This document shows positions 45,481 through 55,611 of a stretch of 64,000 nt of DNA, piece by piece (position 1 is the first letter of the stretch; each line of letters starts with the position of its first letter). The DNA is from Diphasiastrum complanatum (lineage: Eukaryota; Streptophyta; Lycopodiopsida; Lycopodiales; Lycopodiaceae), in the NCBI GenBank assembly GCA_029204225.1, contig CM055095.1, positions 13,920,049 to 13,984,048 on the forward strand, written 5' to 3'. A program made the translations under genes and the position numbers. Below the pieces are notes generated by a model that had not been told where the DNA came from, did no database searches, and saw only the letters and a program-made list of their open reading frames with translations.

Positions 45481-45876
45481 TTACATTATCCTATTCAAAA
45501 ACATTGATATCTCCAATATTTTGAACCACAAACTAGAACTTTGATATAATGGATCTTTGATTGTTTGTCCCATCTCATAGCTAGGACGATTTCCAACTTG
45601 TATATGACAAGTCTCATCACATTCCATTGTGCGCTCTATATTGAATGTGAAACATTCATATAGATCATTTTTATCCGTGTCTGATAATCCTATTTTGCAA
45701 AAAGTCTTAGACAGGTCTTTTGGTTGAATGCGATGCAATAGTTTTTGTAACATCAAGAAAGTCGGGGTCCTTGAGCAATTTGCCTCATTGACAACTTCAT
45801 TACATGAATTGGCCTTTGTATTGCTCAATTGAAGATCAACTTTCAAAACAAAAATTGTGTCCTCATAATCCTCCAT
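45481..45876 (-). CDS. Element-4 frame of 131 residues, unknown function
   Basis: MEDYEDTIFVLKVDLQLS at the start, then LQKLLHRIQPKDLSKTFCKI, DTDKNDLYECFTFNIERTME and HIQVGNRPSYEMGQTIKDPL. Acidic, moderately Cys-rich, no zinc-knuckle spacing and no known domain. Separated from the next upstream frame (45904) by 27 bases, so both could derive from one longer coding region. Confidence 0.4.
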   Translation of the reverse strand: MEDYEDTIFVLKVDLQLSNTKANSCNEVVNEANCSRTPTFLMLQKLLHRIQPKDLSKTFCKIGLSDTDKNDLYECFTFNIERTMECDETCHIQVGNRPSYEMGQTIKDPLYQSSSLWFKILEISMFLNRIM

Positions 45877-45903
45877 ATTGTTTTAATTATCCTTAGCTGA
45901 TTT

Positions 45904-46191
45904 TCAGTGTCCTTGCATTAACACTGTACTCGCATTTGGAATTTTCTTGCTCGATTCAAATTGGGAATTACATTTATGTTGCCAATATTGTGTACACTCC
46001 ATAGCACTGCATAAATGTTGATTGATCATTTCTTGTTTCAAGGAAAAATCAAGAGCTGTAGATGAAATTGGATGACCTATTTGTTGAACGGGCTCTTTGA
46101 TTGTTGATAATTGTTCTTCTTCATCACTTTGCACTTCCAAATCATTTACTGATGATGTTGATGAAGAATTATTTTCAGAATCAACATCCAT
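45904..46191 (-). CDS. Element-4 frame of 95 residues, acidic N-terminus, unknown function
   Basis: MDVDSENNSSSTSSVNDLEV then QSDEEEQLSTIKEPVQQIGH: a Ser/Asp/Glu-rich start that looks like a true protein N-terminus. A segment with AMECTQYWQHKCNSQFESSK follows. Lies upstream of the 131-residue frame in the same direction. Not a recognisable gag. Confidence 0.4.
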   Translation of the reverse strand: MDVDSENNSSSTSSVNDLEVQSDEEEQLSTIKEPVQQIGHPISSTALDFSLKQEMINQHLCSAMECTQYWQHKCNSQFESSKKIPNASTVLMQGH

Positions 46192-46891
46192 CTTGAGAAT
46201 TGAAGGACCTTTAGGTTATAGTATACTGAGTTGAAGTTTATGTGCAATTGACTTTGATAAGCAGTCTGAATGCTCTTTTCTCCACCACTTAAAACTCAGA
46301 GTTCTACGATGAGTGAAAATAAAAATGACAAAAACCTGTAGATCATGTGAAACTGAACATTTTTTCTTTTTACGGCATTAAATTCAGAACTCAAATGAAG
46401 AAATTATGGAACTCAAAAGTAATAAGAAAATTAAAAATAAATTGCCCTAGAAGGTACATTAAAAATAATAAACTAATTAAGTAATGATAACAAAAATACT
46501 AATGATCGTATTCAGCTTGACGAACTGAGTACTTTTTGTTTTTGTAGCACTGAATTCTGAGATCTCACAAAAAAGTTATCTAGAGTCAAAGAATGAGAAG
46601 CCTATTGAAATAAACAGCTTAGAATGGGGGGTTTTAAAAAAATTTTACAAATTGGAATGTATAATACTTGAAATCCATGAAATGTTGATGTGCCCATTGA
46701 AAAACTTGTAAGAACCATAATAAATTTAGAATTTAAGACAAAAAAAAATTTACACTCACTTCTTCTACCATTTATGTGCTCATCAAAGAAAAGGAACCGT
46801 AATATATAGAATTATTATATCCTTTTAAAAAACAAAAAAAATTCATTGGGCCAGAGGGGCCACGGGCTGTGCCTATGTGCATGCAGGCAGG

Positions 46892-46978
<87 letters not shown>

Positions 46979-47719
46979 GGCGGGGGCAGAGACCTAAGTA
47001 TAGGGAGGGGGGGAGTGAAGGGGTGTTAGGGTTAGGTTTAGGTTTTTTTGTATTAACCTAAAAATTTAGGTTTTGAAATTTTAGCCATAGTATCTCTTTG
47101 TTTTTTTAGCACTTCTCATTTCTTAGACCTAATAAGTGAACATAGGGTTAGAACTGGGTTTTTTTTTTTTTGGGGTATAATCTGGCGAATCTTTAAAATG
47201 AAATGCTGAAAAAAATTACAAAAAAAATAAAACTTCAAAGTTGAAGAAATGAAGTGCTTTTCTCTCACTTGAAAAAATTCAAAAGTAAATTTTCATAATT
47301 ATGGCAAATCTGACCCACCTCCACTAATTTGATCCTAACTCTCTCAATATTGATCTCAATCATAAAAAAATCGTTACTTTTAAAAAGCTAACAACAAGAT
47401 CAATCAATCTATAGGATCAAATCAATGATTGAACATGATTTGATAGGTCAATTTAACAATAGAACAAGCAAATTTTTAAAGAAAGAAAACTAGTAAACTA
47501 GAGCTAGAAAACAAGATTTGTCATAACTTCTTGAGTACCAATCCAAATGACCTGTCATATGGATCGGATCAAAGCTAAGACAACGCTCTAAAATCCTACT
47601 AAAACTTGAAATAAAAGATCAAATCAAATTTGAGAATTTCAAACAAAGTGAAAGGAAAATTGTAATCACCTATTTTGACAGCTTTTGGGCAAATTGCAAT
47701 AACTTTTGCATATCTTACC
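46192..47719. other. Element-4 internal non-coding region
   Basis: AT-rich with poly-A/T runs and a long GA microsatellite; no supported frame. Confidence 0.5.
46894..46975. repeat. (AG)n microsatellite, 82 bp
   Basis: Perfect AG dinucleotide array, flanked by purine-rich sequence to about 47015. Confidence 0.97.
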
Positions 47720-48420
47720 TGTGAAAGTACTGTACTTTAGGACCATAAATGGATCTACAAAAGATCCACAAGAGTGATTGGATGCTTGCTTAACAATCTA
47801 TCAAAAAACTAGACACAAAAAAGTTGATCTAGATTGGCAATTTGACAAACAACAAGCATTAACAATCAAAAGCATTGATAAACATTGAAATCCGAGCCCA
47901 CACGTGTGTACTACAGGCTGTAGTACGGCCTTCAACCTGAGAAACAAGTAGAAATTGATTTGGTTTCATTTGGATCACAAAAACTCAATGTACATAGTGA
48001 ACTAGCTTGAGATTGCCAATGAGCTCCAAAAATTTTCTATCTTCTCACTATGGAGAGAGGGAATACATAGCAAATTCGACTTCCTTCTTGAAGTTAGGTG
48101 GATTTCCAGCATGTAATAAGGAAATTAACTCACTCTCCTTGACCTAAAATGAAACCCTAGTCTATTTCCTAGAGTTATGCTTGGTAGGTAGCTAGTTGGT
48201 CAAATTTTCACCTTAAACTTAGGTGTAGGTCCTATAAAGTAGGGATGACCACCAAATAGACATGACCAACTCTCTTGACTTGACATAACCTACATTAGGA
48301 TGGGTTTCCCATGTGGCATCATGGCCTCACATGTGTGGGACCCACTTGTGTACACAATCTACACTATTCTACATGGTTTTTGATCAAGCTAGATTTGCCA
48401 ATTTTTGGCAATTCTTCACA
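47720..48420 (-). repeat. 3' LTR of element 3
   Basis: 701 bp. Contains CACACGTGTG (47899-47908) overlapping a perfect hairpin GTACTACAGGCTGTAGTAC (47908-47926). Purine tract (reverse of CTCCTCCTCAAATTT) follows at 48421. Confidence 0.9.
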
Positions 48421-48479
48421 CTCCTCCTCAAATTTAGCTTGATCTATTTACAACTCTCTTGATAGATCAATGAAAGCTT

Positions 48480-49176
48480 TTAGAAGTGTCTAAAAAATCC
48501 AGCTAAAAAGAAGGAACTTTTGAGACTCCAATAGAGAATGATGTCCATGAAGGATCTTTCACCACCTCTTAGAGGATCCCTTACAAGATGTTCCATAAAT
48601 GTGTCTATATACATGTAGCACACTTCAAAACTAAACATCATGCCAAGCCATGGATTCCAAGGCATTTTGTGCACTTGAAGATACATCAATTAAAATATTA
48701 GGTGCATAAATAATGTTGCCAAAGACAACTTGTCTTGCTTGATCCATTTGATTGAGCCTAGATGGCTCTATCTTGATACTCAAGGTTCTCCTTGGAGTCC
48801 TCGGGTCTTGAGCTTGATCCTCCACTTGACTTGACTCCAAAACATCAATGAATTGAATAATGTGTTGATCCAAAGGTGCTTCTTTAAGTTTACAAATCTT
48901 CCACTCTTGAAAGATCACATTTTCACCATTGACAAATTCTTTGGTTGAAAACAAGTAGATTCTACAATCTCTACTTGAAGAGCAAAACACTACCATTATT
49001 CCTATCATTGAAATAGGATAATCTTTGGTCCTTACATTGGAATGATCATGCACAAAGCATGTGGACACAAAGATTTCCAAAGCAAATGATGTTTCATCTT
49101 TTATGACTCTATTCAAACTATTACAAAAATAGTTATCCAATGAAATTGCTTTATCAACAACAAATGTAGATTTCAA
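48480..49176 (-). pseudogene. Element-3 pol remnant (integrase C-terminus fused to RT tail)
   Basis: 49176-48631 is open: the acidic DVLESSQVEDQAQDPRTPRR linker and the SSAQNALESMAWHDV start of the RT region. 48689-48480 then carries YIDTFMEHLVRDPLRGGERS, which corresponds to SIDTPMEQIVKDPNKGDERS at the RT C-terminus of family A (56049-56414). The RT catalytic core between them is deleted. Confidence 0.7.
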
Positions 49177-49182
49177 AGCATC

Positions 49183-50007
49183 TCATTTCATTGTCTTGTC
49201 ATACAAAGTAATAAACACCATGGATCTTAAAGGTAAGAAACAAGTCACCTCATGTTTACTAATACTTTCCAAAAAGTATTCAAAGATAGTAGACTCTCCA
49301 ATGCTCACCACCCTTGCAAGATGCACACTTGAATGGACAATTTGCATGCAATTTGATGACTCGGACATTGTCATTGAGGACTCCCTTGGAACTCTCATGC
49401 TTTGAGGCTTATCCTCAAGATCTTCCTCCTTTTGATGCTCCTCCTCAATGCAAGCAAGATCACACTTTGCCAAGATCTCCTCTTGAGTGATCTCCTCCTT
49501 TGCCAAGCTCATTCTTTCAAAAGCAACACTAGCTTCCAACATAAACAATCTTCCATGTTTAAATCCCTTCGCAATGCAAACATCATTCTTCAAGATGAAG
49601 CAAACACCATGCTTAAAGTGGACATCCAAACCACTTTCTAAGAGTAGACCAACACTAAGCATATTCTTGGTGATTGATGGTACATAAAGGACATTTTCTA
49701 GGTCCATGCATTTTGAGGATTCTAAATACAAAGAGATGGTGCCAACACCATCTATCCTACACTCTTCATCATTTGCAGTAAAGACAAACTTTTTAGCATC
49801 ATTGAAAGAGTGTAAGGTTGAGAAAAAGTCCTTTTCACAAGACATGTGGGAGCTAGCCCCACTGTCGATCCACCAATTGTCTCTTGAATTGCTATTGCTT
49901 GTTGGTGAGGATGTAGATGCCATCAAGAATACATCTACTTCATCCTCCTCCTCCTCCTTTGCAAGGTTTTGTCCTCCTCCACTTGTGCTCTTAGCCTCTT
50001 GTAGCAT
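49183..50007 (-). pseudogene. Element-3 protease and downstream frame
   Basis: 274-codon frame with NWWIDSGASSHMSCEKDFFS (protease DSG), FVFTANDEECRIDGVGTISL, and LENVLYVPSITKNMLSVGLL. After LDVHFKHGVCFI it becomes Glu-rich and unlike integrase. It overlaps the end of the gag frame by 73 bases in a different phase. The shift lies at a GAG-repeat run near 49945-49965, suggesting slippage. Confidence 0.8.
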
Positions 50008-50804
50008 TCAAATGCATAATGCCCCTTCCTTCCACAAAAGAAGCATTTCTGCTTTGACTTGTCCTTTGAGCTTGATGCATCATCCTCTTCTTTGGCCTCC
50101 TTTGGATGCTTCTTCTTTCCATTGTTCTTCATTTTGCCCTTGAATGAGAAATTGGCTTTCTCATCACCATCCTGCAACGACAAGGAACTCATCCTAGATT
50201 TTGCATGGAGCATCCTACACTCTTCAGCCACTAATACACTGTGAAGTTTTTCTATAGTTGGCAAAGTGTCTTGGATGGCAAAACTTTGGACCAAATTTGC
50301 AAAGTCATCTCCTAGACCATTAAGGACAATTTGTACAAGCTCTTCATCATGAATCTTCTCTCCAATGGAAGCCAACTCCCTATTTAGAGACTTGATTCTG
50401 AGTACATAATCCTGTGCACTCTCCTCACTTCTCCTCATGCTTTGCAAAATTTGATTTCTAAGCATAAGAACTCTAGAAGTGTTGCTAGACTCATAGATTG
50501 ATTTTAAAGACTCCCAAGCCTCTTTAGCATTAGTACAAGTTGATACTTCTCTCAACAAATCATTGCTCACATTCATCTTCACACAATAAAGTGCAAGCCT
50601 AGATCTCTTCTTGTATCTAGCTAACTCCTGTGCACCTAGAGGTTCATCTTCATCTTCAATCAAGAACTCATAAAGGTCTTGGAGCACCAATAGTGACTCC
50701 ATTCTAACCTTCCAAATAGCATAATTTGTAGAATTCAACCTCTCACTAGCTTCTAGAAGGTATGCTCTAGCAGATCCCATCTTGCTAGTGACTTCTACAA
50801 ACAA
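49935..50804 (-). CDS. Copia gag polyprotein (element 3), near intact
   Basis: 289-codon frame. UBN2-type capsid: NSTNYAIWKVRMESLLVLQD, YCVKMNVSNDLLREVS, KSIYESSNTSRVLMLRNQIL, SAQDYVLRIKSLNRELASIG, QIVLNGLGDDFANLVQSFAI. A basic KGKMKNNGKKKHPKEAKEE stretch is followed by the knuckle CFFCGRKGHYAFEC (CX2CX4HX4C). Gag assembles virus-like particles. The start is the first Met after a 770-base leader; a second Met (MGSARAY) eight codons in is equally plausible. The best-preserved retroelement frame in the window. Confidence 0.88.
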   Translation of the reverse strand: MFVEVTSKMGSARAYLLEASERLNSTNYAIWKVRMESLLVLQDLYEFLIEDEDEPLGAQELARYKKRSRLALYCVKMNVSNDLLREVSTCTNAKEAWESLKSIYESSNTSRVLMLRNQILQSMRRSEESAQDYVLRIKSLNRELASIGEKIHDEELVQIVLNGLGDDFANLVQSFAIQDTLPTIEKLHSVLVAEECRMLHAKSRMSSLSLQDGDEKANFSFKGKMKNNGKKKHPKEAKEEDDASSSKDKSKQKCFFCGRKGHYAFECYKRLRAQVEEDKTLQRRRRRMK

Positions 50805-50823
50805 GAAAAAGATTTGATTGACT

Positions 50824-51155
50824 TGAAACTCACAAAGGTCTCACACTTGCAGTGTTTCACTCAAATTTGATTTCTAATCCAACAAATGGACTTATAATCA
50901 CAGTTCTATCACTCCCTCACAAAGCTGGAATGAAGATAAGATGAAGTGAAAACTACTTTCAAACAAATCTTGCCAAGAAATGGATTTGATTGTCTCTAGA
51001 AACTCACTAAGGTCTCTCTCTTGTAGTTTTTCACTCAAATTAGATTTCTAATCCAACAAATGGACTTATAATCTCAGTTCTAGCACTCCCTCACAAAGTT
51101 GGAATGAAGATAAGATGATGTGAAATCTACTTACAATCAAATCTTGCCAATTTTG
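50824..51155. repeat. Tandem duplication in the element-3 leader (~170-bp unit)
   Basis: Two adjacent copies beginning AAACTCAC(A/T)AAGGTCTC and containing CCAACAAATGGACTTATAAT and TCACAAAG(C/T)TGGAATGAAG. Lies between primer site and gag. Confidence 0.85.
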
Positions 51156-51572
51156 GCTATTTTTGGACAAAAAATGGCTTAATCTTTTTCTTCCTTCTTG
51201 GTGTACTTTCAAGACCTGTTTTTAACCTTAATAGGACTTGAACTCAGCCTAGATTAATTAGATTCCATGAAACAAATTCAAATCTAATCAATGCCAAATG
51301 ATCTTGGTAGATTATCCTAGGATCTCCACCAAAAATTACACCAACAGCTCACAAATTGAATTTTTTTGGATCAAATGAATACCATGCATTAAATGCAGGT
51401 TCAGAGGTGCCCACACATGTGGACAGTATGGATTTGGACCCCTACCAAGTTTGGGATCAAATCTCCTCACCAAAATCAAGATTCTAGCTTGCCCTCTCAA
51501 GACTAGTTTTTAGCACCAAAACTTGCTAAAAATGGATTTGCATTACATCAATGGCTTATGCTCTTGTACTTG

Positions 51573-51584
51573 GCTCTGATACCA
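51573..51584 (-). other. Primer-binding site of element 3
   Basis: Reverse complement TGGTATCAGAGC, directly next to the 5' LTR. Confidence 0.95.
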
Positions 51585-52176
51585 TGTGAAAGTAATGTAC
51601 TTTAGGACCATAAATGGATCTACAAAAGATCCACAAGAGTGATTGGATTGTTGCTTAACAAATCTATCAAAAAACTAGACACAAAAGAGTTGATCTAGAT
51701 TGGCAATTTGACAAACAACAAGCAGCATTAACAATCAAAAGCATTGATAAACATTGAAATCCGAGCCCACACGTGTGTACTACAGGCTGTAGTATGGCCT
51801 TCAACCTGAGAAACAAGTAGAAATTGATTTGGTTTCATTTGGATCACAAAAACTCAATGTACATAGTGAACTAGCTTGAGATTGCCAATGAGCTCCAAAA
51901 ATTTTCTATCTTCTCACTATGGAGAGAGGGAATACATAGCAAATTCGACTTCCTTCTTGAAGTTAGGTGGATTTCCAGCATGTAATAAGGAAATTAACTC
52001 ACTCTCCTTGACCTAAAATGAAACCCTAGTCTATTTCCTAGAGTTATGCTTGGTAGGTAGCTAGTTGGTCAAATTTTCACCTTAAACTTAGGTGTAGGTC
52101 CTATAAAGTAGGGATGACCACCAAATAGACATGACCAACTCTCTTGACTTGACCTAACCTACATTAGGATGGGTTA
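51585..52176 (-). repeat. 5' LTR of element 3, outer end missing
   Basis: Nearly identical to 47720-48300, then switches at GGATGGGTT to element-4 sequence; about 118 bp of the LTR, including its terminus, are lost. Confidence 0.88.
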
Positions 52177-52369
52177 AATTGATGCAATAAAAGCTAAAAC
52201 AAAGCTCTAGAATATATGGAATCAAATAAAAAATTATAAATGAGATTTAGTGGTAAAAATTGATCTGAACAGACCTGAAAATTTGAGAGTTAGAAATTAG
52301 CCAAAAAACACTACAAAAGTAATAAACTCATCAAATCTAATGAAATTCACATAGAACCATGGATCTAAG

Positions 52370-52381
52370 GCTCTGATACCA
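52370..52381 (-). other. Primer-binding site of element 4
   Basis: Reverse complement TGGTATCAGAGC; four bases separate it from the 5' LTR start TGTCAT at 52386. Confidence 0.9.
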
Positions 52382-52714
52382 AGAATGTCATCTGCCAAAT
52401 CCCAAGCAAATAGCAATTACAATAGAAGTAAAGCTTCTAGAAAAATGCAAAGCATCCAAGATAGCATATCCAAAGAAAGGTAGAAACACAAGGAGTACAA
52501 AGCACTGGAAAATGAACATGGATTCATGTGGATAGGGCACATGAGACCTAGCAATGGAAATTCCCATAGCTCACATTCACAAGGAGGAAGCAAAAAGCTC
52601 TCACTTGCAAATGAGCCAAAAGATTCAAAAGTTGATGTCTCTTGTCTAGTTATAGACAATCTCTTACTTGATTAAACATAATTATCTTGAAGGATACACA
52701 ACTAGAAAACTTTG

Positions 52715-53078
52715 TGTTTATCCATGCAGAGTATCCATGCGACACCCGACACTTAGTCGATTTTCCAAAATTTTGTTTGCGTGGAACATCCACGCATGAA
52801 TTATCCAGGCCAAAAAGTTTTTGAACACGCCTCCGGCCAGTCAACCGGTGTTTTTCTGACACGGCGCCGAAAAATTTATGTGCGTGGATTATCCACGCCA
52901 AATTAAATTTTGAAAATTCCAGCAACTGTTTGGGAGGGAAGCTTGGTGACGCCGGAAGGCAGTTTTCGCGTGGAGAATCCATGCAAATTTCAGTTTGTAC
53001 AACTTCTTCACCGGACCGGACCGGAGCGGACGTTAAAGATATCCACGCGTGGATATTTTCTGCGTGGATTATCCACGC
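52715..53078. repeat. Left cluster of the palindromic 17-mer
   Basis: Copies and variants: GCGTGGAACATCCACGC (52779-52795), GCGTGGATTATCCACGC (52882-52898 and 53062-53078), GCGTGGAGAATCCATGC (52968-52984), and TATCCACGCGTGGATA (53040-53055). Confidence 0.85.
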
Positions 53079-53084
53079 AGTTTT

Positions 53085-53280
53085 TTTTTTTGCATGTTGA
53101 TAATGAAATGAAATTAGTTAAATAAATTATTTTCTAAAGTGAATTATATTATGATGAGGTTATATTTTTTTTTTTCTAAAGTGAATTATATTATGATGAG
53201 GTTTTTTTTTTTTTGCATGTTGATAACGAAATGGAATTAGTTAAATAAATACTTTTCTAAAGTGAATTATATCATGATGT
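53085..53280. repeat. Local tandem repeats (~70-110 bp)
   Basis: Three copies of CTAAAGTGAATTATAT(T/C)ATG and two of GCATGTTGATAA(T/C)GAAATG, separated by T-runs. Confidence 0.85.
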
Positions 53281-53804
53281 TCCTAGATGATTGGGATTTT
53301 TTATGAGGTCGGCCACCAACTTTTGTAAGACAGTTGACTCGAGCTACCAAGAGGGTAATTGTGCATGATCTAAGGCTTTGATAGCCATGGGTTTAGGGTC
53401 TACCCTAATGGCACTCTACCCTAATCTCATATCCGAGATCATTTGATATGGATTGAGAGCTCATTTTGTACATACTTTGAGAGATCATCAAGAGATGGTG
53501 ATTTTGGCAAGTTTGTTTTTTAATGAGGAATTGGTGAATGATGAATGTGGTGTTTTTTGTGTCTAATGAATAGATCTGAATCTGAACAAAGTACTATACT
53601 TTCCACGTGTGTGATAGGATGTGAGGATCAATTATTTCTAGTTTTATTGTGGTGTTCAAAAGCTCTTGCCAATTAGATGCAAAATAGGTTGAATTGTGTG
53701 CTAGTTTTCTATCTATTAGATATAAGTGAAACCTTTGATGCTTTTTCAATGTTTTAGTATCCAAATGAGGTTCATAACCTCTGATTTTAACATGGTATCA
53801 GAGC
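53281..53804 (+). repeat. Copia LTR (3' part) and primer site, plus strand
   Basis: Ends TGATTTTAACA at 53792, followed at once by TGGTATCAGAGC (53793-53804). Contains TTCCACGTGTGTGATAGG near 53600. The left LTR end is not identifiable. Confidence 0.7.
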
Positions 53805-53904
53805 CCAAATGCAACCATCAAAGCTCAAATACAAGGAAGAGAGAAGCAATTACAAGTTGATGATTGTTTAATTTTTATTGCCCTTATTACTACCTTAAGA
53901 TTGA

Positions 53905-54175
53905 TGATGTTCCTTCAAGTGTGAATGAGACTTTAGCAACAAAAGAGTGACTTAATGCAATGAAAATTGAGTATACGATGCATTTTTTGAGATACTTATA
54001 AAATTATTGATCCCCCATCAAAGATACAAAATGTTACTGTTTGCAAATGGGTCTCTAAGATCAAGCTCAATCAAGATGGTAGTGTGAACAATTATAAAAC
54101 AAGACTAGTTGCCAAGGGATATGCTCAATTCAAGGGGATTGACTATGATGAAACACTTGATTATGTCATAGTTTG
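53905..54175 (+). pseudogene. Copia RT N-terminal fragment, plus strand
   Basis: VCKWVSKIKLNQDGSVNNYK, TRLVAKGYAQFKGIDYDETL: the beginning of the copia RT domain, preceded by a degenerate segment with an in-frame stop. Gag to integrase is missing between primer site and RT, so this is a deletion derivative; homology ends near 54170. Confidence 0.8.
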
Positions 54176-54435
54176 TGGTGGTGATTTAATTAGCTCACAT
54201 GCTTTTAGTGATTTACTGCCTTTGCAACATTTGTTAAAAAAATGAGAATTTTTTTGAAACATGAAACCGTACATCTATCTTCACCGACATTATCTCCAAA
54301 AAAATGGGATTGAAGTCAATTTATGTCTATTCTTTTCACGAACTTGACCAAAAATGAGATTTTGTTTTGGCTAAATAACTATCATTTGAAAGCATTGCAA
54401 GAATCAATTTCATTCAGAATTGCAATAATCAATTC

Positions 54436-54762
54436 TTATTCAGAATTACAAGAATCAATTTCATCAGCGACATCATCTTGCAATTCATCTCCTCTTAGAT
54501 GATTTTCATCATCACTCTCACTTTCAAAAATTATTTCATCATCCTGACTATTAGAATTTCTATTCTCAACATCTATGGAAGTGGGTGCTTCAAGTATGGT
54601 TTGAAGATTTACTACATCTCTAGGTAGCTCAATCTCATAGATAAAATGAAGATTTTCCATTTCATTCTGAACATTTGCACCCTCAAATACTCGTCGTGAA
54701 CGTGGTTCAACTTGAGCTACAAACCACCATATCTTGTTTAGTCGATCTGGTTGAAAAAACAC
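54436..54762 (-). pseudogene. Probable CACTA transposase C-terminal (DUF4216-like) exon
   Basis: 108-codon frame starting FFQPDRLNKIWWFVAQVEPR then SRRVFEG, reminiscent of the end of the DUF4216 region in plant En/Spm transposases (a short 'VFYV.D....W.VV...PR..F' phrase). A strongly acidic tail (SNSQDDEIIFESESDDENHL) follows, ending CNSE. The first Met may be internal. The family call is by phrase resemblance only; an unrelated acidic protein is the alternative. Confidence 0.4.
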
Positions 54763-54873
54763 TTGCAGAAATTACTATTTTAGAACATATCAAAAACTTA
54801 AATACTGAAGTCACTTGCAATAAAATGAAAAACATGATAGCATAGCATGTGTACCTGCTCACAGTAACGAGGC

Positions 54874-55606
54874 TGTTGATTTCACACGTGTGGACTAACC
54901 ATCACATGTACTAGTGATCTCCTAAGGTGTGTAGATGCACCAAGGTCAAGACTAGATTGAGATTCAAGATCTATCTTTGATTCTATGGCAAAAACACACT
55001 ACTTCATGCATTCAATCACTTCCAACTCTCACTCACACGTGTGGGAAGTGTTCCAAAAATAATCTAAGTAAAAACAAGCTGCTCTCCTTGGGTAGAGAGA
55101 AAAAATTATCATGAGCTCTCGGGTAGAGAGAGAAAGCTAGAAAATCAATTACTCACAAAATCCACTCAATCTCAAAATCAATTAGATCCAAATGAGGAGT
55201 ACAATGATACTAGTAGATCCACGAGCTACCACTATGCTTAACTATTATTGGACCACATTTTGCCACTTCTTATTCCTATTGGACCATTGATCCATTCACC
55301 TCTAAATTCTATTGGACCATTTTCAAGCAAACCTCAAATTCTATTGGACCCTTCAAGGTTCCACCTCTAAATCCTATTGAACCTCTTAAATTTCATCAAA
55401 CAAAAGTATTACACTTGTCTACACTCTAATTGGCACGAGTTTAGCCTCTTACTCTATTTTGGCTAAATAGTGGCATTACAAGTGGAAATGGATAATTTGC
55501 CATCTATGCCAAATCTGGTCCTATCAACATCCTACATCTAGATGCTTGATATAAAAAACATAAGACCCCTATATCTAGCATAGATAATCTTTTTCAATTC
55601 TTCACA
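54874..55606 (-). repeat. 3' LTR of copia fragment A (family A)
   Basis: 733 bp; sense TGTGAAGAATTG...GAAATCAACA, with purine tract (reverse of CTCCTCCTAAAA) at 55607. Contains five CCAAT-type repeats (55258-55385), CACACGTGTG at 54881-54892 and again near 55034. Confidence 0.88.
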
Positions 55607-55611
55607 CTCCT

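Larger units (their letters stand above)
47720..52176 (-). mobile_element. Element 3: copia element with gag kept and most of pol deleted
   Basis: 3' LTR 47720-48420, primer site 51573-51584, and 5' LTR 51585-52176. The 5' LTR lacks the last ~118 bp at its outer end. LTR termini are TGTGAAGAATTG...TTTCACA. Gag, zinc knuckle, protease and a little integrase tail are present; the integrase core, RT and RNase H are missing. Inserted within element 4. Confidence 0.9.
44336..52696 (-). mobile_element. Element 4: LTR retrotransposon with unusual internal frames; hosts element 3 and the CACTA-like element
   Basis: 3' LTR 44336-44863 (TGTCATGTGCC...GTACATGACA) is followed by a purine tract (reverse of CTCCCCCTACTT). 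A primer site (52370-52381) and the beginning of the 5' LTR (from 52386) lie at the far side. The 5' LTR is interrupted at 52697. The internal part is split by element 3 (47720-52176). The solo LTR at 36009-36535 belongs to the same family. Internal frames do not resemble gag-pol. Confidence 0.8.

Noticed and set aside
46846-47061. 71-codon frame rich in Arg-Glu repeats
   Set aside because: Created by translating the AG microsatellite.
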